Origin: a virus
Virus record (IMG/VR): IMGVR_UViG_3300023179_000109
Span: 1 to 62,624 of that record
Direction: 5' to 3' (one strand)
DNA: 62,624 nucleotides
The position numbers were made by a program, and so were the translations under genes. Shown one piece after another: positions 48,205-53,919 of this stretch (within the stretch, counting starts at the first letter, position 1; each line of letters begins with the position of its first letter). Under the pieces are notes generated by a model. The model saw only the letters and a list, made by a program, of their open reading frames with translations. It ran no database searches and had not been told where the DNA came from.

Positions 48205-48277
48205 GCGTGTGTAGCTCAATTGGTAGAGTACTAGTCTCCAAAACTAGGAGTTTCAGGTTCGAGTCCTGACATGCGTG
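48205..48277 (+). tRNA. tRNA-Trp(CCA)
   Basis: GCGTGTG/CATGCGT acceptor with G-T pairs, loop CTCCAAA with CCA. Followed by CA. Confidence 0.9.
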
Positions 48278-48284
48278 CAAAGGT

Positions 48285-48379
48285 TGATTGGGGAATGATA
48301 CAGGTTAGCCTGTTGGTGGCGCTCAAAAAGCATTGGCCGACTGTATCGGAGTTTAAACCATCATTAGTAATGCCAATCA
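48285..48379 (+). ncRNA. Structured inter-tRNA spacer E
   Basis: GATTGG (48286-48291) pairs with CCAATC (48373-48378); inside, GATACAG (48297-48303) pairs with CTGTATC (48341-48347); CATTA/TAATG forms another hairpin. About 95 nt between tRNA-Trp and tRNA-Tyr. No ORF and no known family. Confidence 0.45.
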
Positions 48380-48423
48380 TAAAAGGGGTTGTCCACTGAA
48401 CCATCTTCTCCTTTCCTGTTTTT

Positions 48424-48506
48424 GGGAGTGTTGTCAATGCGGTAATTGGCACCTGACTGTAAATCAGGAGTCTTAGACTTCGGCGGTTCGAATCCGTCCA
48501 CTCTCA
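48424..48506 (+). tRNA. tRNA-Tyr(GTA)
   Basis: GGGAGTG/CACTCTC acceptor, loop CTGTAAA with GTA, variable arm. Followed by CA. Confidence 0.93.
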
Positions 48507-48513
48507 CAATTTT

Positions 48514-48587
48514 GGACTTGTAGCTCATTCGGTTAGAGCGGCACACTCATAATGTGAAGGTAATAGGTTCGATTCCTATCTGGTCCA
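48514..48587 (+). tRNA. tRNA-Met-like (CAT), copy 1
   Basis: GGACTTG/CTGGTCC acceptor with one T-T mismatch, loop CTCATAA with CAT. It could be elongator Met or an Ile(k2C) form. Confidence 0.88.
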
Positions 48588-48593
48588 CAATTT

Positions 48594-48664
48594 TATCCTC
48601 TGGTGTAACGGTAACACAATTGGTTTTGGTCCAATTATTTAAGGTTCGAATCCTTAGGGGATAA
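48594..48664 (+). tRNA. tRNA-Gln(TTG)
   Basis: TATCCTC/GGGGATA acceptor, loop TTTTGGT with TTG. Followed by CA. Confidence 0.92.
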
Positions 48665-48668
48665 CATC

Positions 48669-48740
48669 GGTTCCATAGTTTAATGGAAAAACATTTCGCT
48701 ACGGACGAAAAGAGTTGGGGTTCGAATCCCTATGGGACCT
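48669..48740 (+). tRNA. tRNA-Arg(ACG)
   Basis: GGTTCCA/TGGGACC acceptor, loop CTACGGA with ACG. Followed by CA. Confidence 0.92.
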
Positions 48741-48746
48741 CAAAAT

Positions 48747-48818
48747 TGCGGTGTAGTTCAGTGGTAGAACACTTGATTCATATCCAAGTTGTCAGAAGTT
48801 CAATTCTTCTCACCGCAA
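48747..48818 (+). tRNA. tRNA-Met-like (CAT), copy 2
   Basis: TGCGGTG/CACCGCA acceptor, loop TTCATAT with CAT. Whether Met, fMet or Ile(k2C) cannot be told from sequence alone. Confidence 0.9.
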
Positions 48819-48824
48819 CACATG

Positions 48825-48895
48825 GTGGCTATAGCCTAATGGTAGGGCGGAAGCTTGTGGCGCTTCATGTGAGAGTTCGATTCTCTCTAGTCACA
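48825..48895 (+). tRNA. tRNA-His(GTG)
   Basis: GTGGCTA/TAGTCAC acceptor preceded by a G at -1, loop TTGTGGC with GTG. Followed by CA. Confidence 0.92.
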
Positions 48896-48900
48896 CAATG

Positions 48901-49017
48901 AGGTAGAGAAGGATTCAGTAGAAACTGATGCGGCCGTCGCACAATATCGGGGTTGGAGCACAGGGCTCCTATACGTGATGTAACCCGAGGCTAAACCCCT
49001 TTTGGGTGCTTCTACCT
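48901..49017 (+). ncRNA. Structured inter-tRNA spacer F
   Basis: AGGTAGA at the 5' end pairs with TCTACCT at the 3' end (7 bp, like an acceptor stem), extended by AG/CT. Inside are hairpins CAGT/ACTG, GGAGC/GCTCC and a GGGTT/AACCC helix. The 117-nt element has no ORF and lies between tRNA-His and tRNA-Ile. A stable RNA like the T4 species C and D is possible. Confidence 0.45.
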
Positions 49018-49025
49018 TATTTTAT

Positions 49026-49099
49026 TGGAGTATAGCTCAGTTGGTTAGAGCGTCATCCTGATACGGTGAATGTCGGTGGTTCGAGCCCACCTACTCCAA
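49026..49099 (+). tRNA. tRNA-Ile(GAT)
   Basis: TGGAGTA/TACTCCA acceptor, loop CTGATAC with GAT. Followed by CA. Confidence 0.93.
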
Positions 49100-49101
49100 C
49101 A

Positions 49102-49335
49102 ATGAAAACTAAAATACACGTAAATCAACACCATATAAGGTCAAATAAGACTAAAGGGACTAACTTACCTGTAATTACCATAAAACAGGGGAGAAAGAAC
49201 ACTTATTGTAATGAGGTTGAAATTTTAGGACCAAGTAAAATTACTTATTGTGGTTTTGGCGATGAAAAACCTATTTTGAGTTGTGGCGCAAGGGTTGTTA
49301 TTGAAACTGAAAGTGAAATAAACATTATAAGTTAG
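49102..49335 (+). CDS. Small conserved-type phage protein
   Basis: Start MKTKIHVNQHHIRSNKTKGT (49102) is 2 nt after tRNA-Ile. 77 residues, beta-rich (LPVITIKQGRKNTYCNEVEI; ILSCGARVVIETESEINII). I recall such proteins in other phages; function unknown. Its stop overlaps the first base of tRNA-Ser. Confidence 0.55.
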   Translation: MKTKIHVNQHHIRSNKTKGTNLPVITIKQGRKNTYCNEVEILGPSKITYCGFGDEKPILSCGARVVIETESEINIIS

Positions 49336-49422
49336 GAGAGTTGGGAGAGCGGTTTAATCCAACAGTTTGCTAAACTGTCGTACTTCTAAAGGGTACCGCT
49401 GGTTCAAATCCAGCACTCTCCG
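49335..49422 (+). tRNA. tRNA-Ser(GCT)
   Basis: GGAGAGT/ACTCTCC acceptor, loop TTGCTAA with GCT, long variable arm. Followed by CA. Confidence 0.93.
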
Positions 49423-49468
49423 CAAAATAAATTGTTATAGAAATTGACTAATTAGATAAGTTTTTATA

Positions 49469-49476
49469 TATTTATA
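49469..49476 (+). promoter_or_regulatory. Phage-type promoter word
   Basis: TATTTATA 42 nt before the ATG at 49519; an A-rich stretch precedes the start. Confidence 0.4.
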
Positions 49477-49518
49477 GTCTAATAAGTTATTTAAACATTA
49501 ACCTAAAAAAAAAAGAAC

Positions 49519-49698
49519 ATGAAAAAAATCCTTGCTATCTTGTCAATCGTTGCATTGGCATCTTGCGGAACAGGAACATCAACTGAAGTAAAAACTGATT
49601 CAACTGCTGTTGTGGCTGATTCAACTAAAGTAGATTCTACAGTTGTTTCTGTAGATTCAGCAAAAGCTGAAGCTCCTAAGGCAGAAGAAGTTAAATAA
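49519..49698 (+). CDS. Small lipoprotein (59 aa)
   Basis: Starts MKKILAILSIVALASCGTGT with lipobox LASC; then a Thr/Val/Asp/Ala-rich tail with DSTxVxxDS repeats and KAEAPKAEEVK. It should be lipidated and exported. Small enough to be a superinfection-exclusion or entericidin-like peptide. It is followed by a terminator. Confidence 0.6.
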   Translation: MKKILAILSIVALASCGTGTSTEVKTDSTAVVADSTKVDSTVVSVDSAKAEAPKAEEVK

Positions 49699-49719
49699 TA
49701 TAACTTTCTGTAAAAAAAT

Positions 49720-49748
49720 TAACCCACCAATTGGTGGGTTTTTTTATT
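49720..49748. terminator. Palindromic terminator between convergent genes
   Basis: AACCCACCAATTGGTGGGTT is a perfect palindrome with a plus-strand T-run; it serves the plus-strand lipoprotein and probably the minus-strand M23 gene. Confidence 0.85.
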
Positions 49749-51039
49749 TTAATAATTTTTTAATTTTTTCTATATTTTCGTCAACTTTTTTCTTTTTTCT
49801 TTCTTCCTCTTCTTTATTTTCTTTTCTAAATAAGTCTCCGATTTTTTTGAATGGTGCAACTATTGCATCTTTAACCCATGGGTCAACTCTTTCACCAGAA
49901 TATCCAAATCTTTTTTGTTTTAAATTTCCCGAATCATCATACTTGTCTTTGAATATTGTCAGTGGTGCTGTTAGGATTGCCCCCATTAATGGGTCTGAGA
50001 ATGTGGGTTCTTTTGTTCTTCCTTTATCAATTTTTACATTTTCATTACCTACATAATATTCAATAGTTATTTGATTGATACAAGAGCTATTATATTTGGT
50101 ACTTACAACTCCTGAAACTGGACTTTTTATTTTTGTATTATAGTCTTTTGGTATTGTTATTGTACCTAAATAATCCTTGGTATTTTTACCTAAATCAATA
50201 TCCCCTTTTTTTAATTTAATTTTGGATTTGTTGCTGTCAAATTGGTTAACTGTGACATCGGTATCTGTTTTTCCTAAAATAGTTCCTGAACTAACTTGTT
50301 GTCCGTTTTTAACCGATAATTGTGAAATGTTACAGAATTGTAAATAAAATTTTTCTTTACCTTTAATTGATTGTTCTTTGATACCAGCGGCTGATTTAAT
50401 TTGAGATACTAATGGGTTTGCAATATCATTCATAAACGTTGGGTCGTTTGTTTGAAAATCTAAATTTCCTTTTGGTCTAGTTGTACCTGATATTGAACTT
50501 GATGTTGAACCTGTAATTGTTCCACCACCACATTTTAAACTACCATCAGTATTTAAAAACTCAGTAATTTTGTGACCACTCTCAACCCCAATATGAACAT
50601 GGTCATAATTTACGGATTGAGGAGATTTCATCACGTATCCAAGAAATTGTCCACACTGAATATTATCTCCTTGTTTTACACTTACGGTTGTCAAATGAGT
50701 ATAATATACGTCAGGAAGATTGTTGTCACTATCTACAGTAAATCCGTATCCATATAATCTTTTACCTTCAGTTTCAATAACATCTGTACCATAATCTTTT
50801 AAAGTAATTACCTTACCAGAGGCTATTGCGTAAACAGGAGTGTTTGGTGCTGCTGCTATATCCCAAGCGTTCCCACTTTGCCAATCTGATTGACCAGCAT
50901 GTGCTCCATCTGCAGGAATTGTTACTTTATCACCACCAAATAACGAACTACTTGATGCCGATGCTTCATTAACGAATAGTTTATTTTCATTAAGAATTTT
51001 ATCAAATGATTGAAGTATTTTTTTAATGTCTGTGTTCAT
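49744..51039 (-). CDS. M23 (LytM-like) domain protein with virion-type leader
   Basis: The leader is MNTDIKKILQSFDKILNENK then LFVNEASASS, with a V-N-E candidate site at about 24-26. The M23-like domain has NAWDIAAAPNTPVYAIASGK and YDHVHIGVESG, the latter the HxH zinc pair; the classical HxxxD His is absent (GNAWD), although an upstream His (ADGAHAGQ) might replace it. A second beta domain and a Lys/Glu end follow. It probably sits in the virion and may bind or cut cell wall on entry. 431 residues. Confidence 0.7.
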   Translation of the reverse strand: MNTDIKKILQSFDKILNENKLFVNEASASSSSLFGGDKVTIPADGAHAGQSDWQSGNAWDIAAAPNTPVYAIASGKVITLKDYGTDVIETEGKRLYGYGFTVDSDNNLPDVYYTHLTTVSVKQGDNIQCGQFLGYVMKSPQSVNYDHVHIGVESGHKITEFLNTDGSLKCGGGTITGSTSSSISGTTRPKGNLDFQTNDPTFMNDIANPLVSQIKSAAGIKEQSIKGKEKFYLQFCNISQLSVKNGQQVSSGTILGKTDTDVTVNQFDSNKSKIKLKKGDIDLGKNTKDYLGTITIPKDYNTKIKSPVSGVVSTKYNSSCINQITIEYYVGNENVKIDKGRTKEPTFSDPLMGAILTAPLTIFKDKYDDSGNLKQKRFGYSGERVDPWVKDAIVAPFKKIGDLFRKENKEEEERKKKKVDENIEKIKKLLK

Positions 51040-51045
51040 ATATCA

Positions 51046-51053
51046 TATAAATA
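51046..51053 (-). promoter_or_regulatory. Phage-type promoter word, 6 nt from ATG
   Basis: Minus-strand TATTTATA upstream of the M23-like gene. Confidence 0.45.
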
Positions 51054-51069
51054 TAACAATTTGAAATAA

Positions 51070-51093
51070 AAAAACCGAGTTAACTCGGTTTAT
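51070..51093 (-). terminator. Terminator after the DUF2061-like gene
   Basis: AAACCGAGTTAACTCGGTTT palindrome with a minus-strand T-run. Confidence 0.8.
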
Positions 51094-51452
51094 CTATTAG
51101 ATGAATAATTTAATACTTTTTTTCCTGTAGGTTGAACTAAATTTGTTGGTTCTTCACTTAATGGTTCAGATTGAACTTTTTCTAAGACTTTAGTTTCTAC
51201 TTCATTTAATTGAACTTTTTTTGGTTTAGGTTTCTTTTCTTCAATTAATCCAAACTTAATCCATTTGTACCATATTCTTTCGTGAATATAATATTGGATT
51301 GGTTTGTAGACTAATTCTACGATTCCAAATGCGGCACCAATTTTAATACTTCCTGTTGCCCACCACATAATTGCAAAACCAATTCCTGTACTAACAACTC
51401 TATAACTAATTGTTTTAGCTACGTGTCTTTTTGCGGTTACTTTATAATTCAT
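51090..51452 (-). CDS. DUF2061-like membrane protein
   Basis: The start is MNYKVTAKRHVAKTISYRVV (51452). Two hydrophobic helices (TGIGFAIMWWATGSIKIGAA and FGIVELVYKPIQYYIHERIW) match the DUF2061 family, conserved small inner-membrane proteins. A 45-residue Lys/Glu/Pro tail follows. The stop overlaps the terminator. Role unknown. Confidence 0.65.
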   Translation of the reverse strand: MNYKVTAKRHVAKTISYRVVSTGIGFAIMWWATGSIKIGAAFGIVELVYKPIQYYIHERIWYKWIKFGLIEEKKPKPKKVQLNEVETKVLEKVQSEPLSEEPTNLVQPTGKKVLNYSSNR

Positions 51453-51831
51453 ACGATTTAATATCTGGGATTCCACCTATTGGCTCAAATCCACCATCTC
51501 TAATAAAGTTTATTCCAACAGCCCTTTCAATCGGATTTTCAGGGTCCATATCGTTTAGAACGACTCTTGTACCTCTTCCACAATCCATAACAATTTGATG
51601 ATATTTCACACCAAGAGTTTCAAGTTCTTGTTTGGTCATCAATTCATAACTTGAAGGACGTGCTGTAGTTATAATTATCACCGACCCTGAATTGTAATGG
51701 TTATTTACATAATCAATTACATCTTGGATGGGTGTTAATACTGCTGTGGCTAATTCATTAAATTTACGATACTTAACAATTGTACCATCTATATCCACAA
51801 ATAATGTGGGGTTTTTCACTATTTTACTCAT
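51442..51831 (-). CDS. HAD-family phosphatase-like protein
   Basis: A 129-residue protein. FVDIDGTIV (motif I DxDGT), IITTARPSSY (motif II-like T/S) and MDCGRGTRVVLNDMDPENP (motif IV acidic) fit a small HAD of the polynucleotide/sugar-phosphate type. It overlaps the next gene by 11 nt and is likely cotranslated. It probably removes a phosphate; substrate unknown. Confidence 0.7.
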   Translation of the reverse strand: MSKIVKNPTLFVDIDGTIVKYRKFNELATAVLTPIQDVIDYVNNHYNSGSVIIITTARPSSYELMTKQELETLGVKYHQIVMDCGRGTRVVLNDMDPENPIERAVGINFIRDGGFEPIGGIPDIKSYEL

Positions 51832-52006
51832 AAGATTTTGGGATTACAATCCACCCTATCAGGTAGATTGTTATGATTGGGAATGGGGTAAAAATTAGGC
51901 CTGCAAAAATCAATCTAACGATTGTTTCATCAATATTGAAATATTCTCCCAATCCTGAACAAACACCAGCAATAGCTTCGTCGTTACTTCTATATAATTT
52001 TTTCAT
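51824..52006 (-). CDS. PspC-domain small membrane protein
   Basis: A 60-residue protein. MKKLYRSNDEAIAGVCSGLG followed by EYFNIDETIVRLIFAGLIFT and a second helix to YLIGWIVIPK is the PspC domain. It could sense or stabilise membranes. It overlaps the HAD gene by 8 nt. The upstream region is highly structured. Confidence 0.7.
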   Translation of the reverse strand: MKKLYRSNDEAIAGVCSGLGEYFNIDETIVRLIFAGLIFTPFPIITIYLIGWIVIPKSYE

Positions 52007-52021
52007 AATTTTAATTTTATA

Positions 52022-52095
52022 GGTCAGAGGTTGGTGGTGAAATACCTAGGAGCTAGCTTCCGTTCACCACTGCAGATGGCTACACCAACTTGACC
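52022..52095 (-). ncRNA. Structured leader RNA upstream of PspC gene
   Basis: On either strand GGTCA/TGACC closes the element; GTTGGTG/CACCAAC and GTGGTGAA/TTCACCAC provide long inner helices that share bases, so two pairings compete. The 74-nt element lies between the 52108 gene stop and the 52006 start and has no T-run. It may be a regulatory leader. No known riboswitch is recognised. Confidence 0.4.
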
Positions 52096-52107
52096 CTGTT
52101 TTGAAAC

Positions 52108-52293
52108 TTAAGACTTTTTACACTCCTCCATCTCAATTCTGTTTTTTAAATCTAATTCAACAATTTTATTTTTCCACTCTTTCCAAATTTCAAAATCTTG
52201 TAAATCTTGAATTGTCTTTTCATGAAGTAGTACAAACCCCTCAGGAGCAACTCCTACATACCTTCCTTCAACTATCTTATTTATATCTATCAT
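52108..52293 (-). CDS. Small hypothetical protein
   Basis: 61 residues, MIDINKIVEGRYVGVAPEGF followed by an acidic helix. It overlaps the tiny membrane ORF upstream by 17 nt. No family recognised. Confidence 0.45.
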   Translation of the reverse strand: MIDINKIVEGRYVGVAPEGFVLLHEKTIQDLQDFEIWKEWKNKIVELDLKNRIEMEECKKS

Positions 52294-52405
52294 CTTTATT
52301 CATTTTATCTCCCAACCAAAATGCACCCCCTGCAATTGCTGAAATTATTATTACAATAGAAACAAGTCCTATTATTAAATTAAATACCTGATGTAGTATT
52401 GTCAT
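52277..52405 (-). CDS. Tiny membrane protein (42 aa)
   Basis: MTILHQVFNLIIGLVSIVII.. with a long hydrophobic helix and a charged tail GDKMNKDDRYK. It overlaps genes on both sides (26 and 17 nt), typical of compact phage operons. Confidence 0.5.
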   Translation of the reverse strand: MTILHQVFNLIIGLVSIVIIISAIAGGAFWLGDKMNKDDRYK

Positions 52406-52994
52406 CATTTAATAGTTTTATGATTTTATCTTTTAATCCTGTTTGTTTAATCCCTTCACTACTTTTTGGTGTGAGTACAAAATTGGTCAAACCCCAGTCC
52501 ATTTCCATTTCACCCCAACTCTCGTGAGTCTGTGGTATTCCCATATTTAAATCATCTACAGCAACCCATTCTGTGACTTCTGGATGGTCTTTAAGGTATT
52601 GAAGTATCTCTAAGGACCTTGACTGTTCTAAATTCCACTGACGAGACCATGGGAAGTTTTCAGGTTCTTGAAATTGACCTAATTTTTTGGTAAATCCAAT
52701 TGGTTTTTTTGAGATTCCTTGGGATAAATAATACTCACCTAATTCTTCTAAAGTCGCATGAAATCTCCAATCAGAAGATACCACAATCTCCGCTCCTGTT
52801 TCTTCTATGACTTCATTTAAAATTTTAATAGATTTCTTATCAAAATCATCAAATCTTATATCAACGGGGGCTTCTCTGTGCAAATTACTTGACTCAGGAT
52901 TTGAGGAGCGATATTTCGCCCATTTTTTTGTACGACCCCCCCAATTATTTGATAAACAGATTACTCCATCATTATCTAAAAATATGACTTTCAT
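52380..52994 (-). CDS. HAD-like protein (SAK-type RNA-repair HAD)
   Basis: A 204-residue protein. VIFLDNDGVICLSN (motif I DxDGV), EIVVSSDWRFH (motif II) and EWVAVDDLNMG (motif IV) match the HAD domain of Swiss-army-knife RNA-repair proteins. It would be a phosphatase on nucleic-acid or sugar ends. A host-type TATCTTTG lies 6 nt upstream. Confidence 0.7.
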   Translation of the reverse strand: MKVIFLDNDGVICLSNNWGGRTKKWAKYRSSNPESSNLHREAPVDIRFDDFDKKSIKILNEVIEETGAEIVVSSDWRFHATLEELGEYYLSQGISKKPIGFTKKLGQFQEPENFPWSRQWNLEQSRSLEILQYLKDHPEVTEWVAVDDLNMGIPQTHESWGEMEMDWGLTNFVLTPKSSEGIKQTGLKDKIIKLLNDDNTTSGI

Positions 52995-53000
52995 AGTCTA

Positions 53001-53008
53001 CAAAGATA
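53001..53008 (-). promoter_or_regulatory. Host-type -7 element before HAD gene
   Basis: Minus-strand TATCTTTG 6 nt from the ATG at 52994. Confidence 0.45.
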
Positions 53009-53014
53009 AATAAA

Positions 53015-53626
53015 TTATTTTTCATAGCCAAATAAATCAAAATGGTCTGAAGAAAAATTATAAATAATTTCTTTAATATGTGGTGTTAGATACTCATCAG
53101 GGTTAAGTTGGTTATAACTTTTGTTTATTTTTTTATCACAAAAGTTTTTTAGAACACCAGAACTGTTTAAATCAGAATCTTTGATGAATGGTATTTTTAT
53201 TATGTCTTCATATAAATTTTCAGTTCTGATTAAATAATTGGGCATTCTATTTTTAAAAAAAGATGAAAATTTGAATATAGGTAAGTTAGTATTTTTTATA
53301 ACCCTTTCGTCTATAAATTTTTCAAAATTTTCAACACTTGGGTCCTTTGCATGACTTTGATACATTGATAGTACTCTACGATAAGGATTTCTTATTGCAC
53401 AAATAAATGACAATTCCTCATGATTTGGTGGAAAAATTGTATTGTGCCCAAAATGAGTTGTTTGATTTGGCATTATTTTATGAATTTGATTAGTTTCTGT
53501 TTCCATAGCGACGGACGAAAATTCAAAATAACCTAATACCCATGATATTAAATTAGTCGCACATTTGGGAGGTAACCACACAAATGTTTTGTGTTTTTCT
53601 GATATTGTGTAAGTTTCTATTTTCAT
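53015..53626 (-). CDS. Sulfotransferase-like protein, copy 2
   Basis: A 203-residue protein with PPKCATNLISWVLGYF (P-loop-like PK-x-G/A-T) and CAIRNPYRRVLSMYQSH, the RNPYxRxxSxY pattern shared with the gene at 44552. YLIRTENLYEDIIKIPFI corresponds to the C-terminal helix of that gene. PAPS-dependent sulfation of a surface or virion glycan is possible. The catalytic base is not assigned. Confidence 0.65.
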   Translation of the reverse strand: MKIETYTISEKHKTFVWLPPKCATNLISWVLGYFEFSSVAMETETNQIHKIMPNQTTHFGHNTIFPPNHEELSFICAIRNPYRRVLSMYQSHAKDPSVENFEKFIDERVIKNTNLPIFKFSSFFKNRMPNYLIRTENLYEDIIKIPFIKDSDLNSSGVLKNFCDKKINKSYNQLNPDEYLTPHIKEIIYNFSSDHFDLFGYEK

Positions 53627-53694
53627 TTAAATAAGTATTTATGTTAATTAAGATAGGTCAAACGACATAAATTTTAAACGTTAAAATATGGTAG

Positions 53695-53919
53695 ATGGTG
53701 ACAAACAGAAAAACGTGGAGAAGAACGTTTCAAGACAATCTCTCCCAAATATTTTTAATGCTGGCATTATTTTTCAATCCTTTTGGGTTCGATGCCGTTC
53801 AGTATTCCCTAATATTACTGACAGGAAGTTTATGGAAAGCGAACTTCGTTTTGTATTGTATTGCGGGACTTTTCTTTGGATTATATATCTACTTTCGCAA
53901 GTTATCTAAAGAGCTTTAA
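53695..53919 (+). CDS. Small two-helix membrane protein
   Basis: Of the two overlapping frames (starts at 53688 and 53695), this one gives MVTNRKTWRRTFQDNLSQIF followed by two clear helices and a FRKLSKEL end. It overlaps the next minus gene by 14 nt. I recall similar proteins in flavobacterial phages but cannot verify it. Confidence 0.55.
   Translation: MVTNRKTWRRTFQDNLSQIFLMLALFFNPFGFDAVQYSLILLTGSLWKANFVLYCIAGLFFGLYIYFRKLSKEL

Noticed and set aside
53688-53909. Frame starting MVDGDKQKNVEKNVSRQSLP.
   Set aside because: Overlaps the better frame at 53695, which has clear membrane helices; treated as a shadow.
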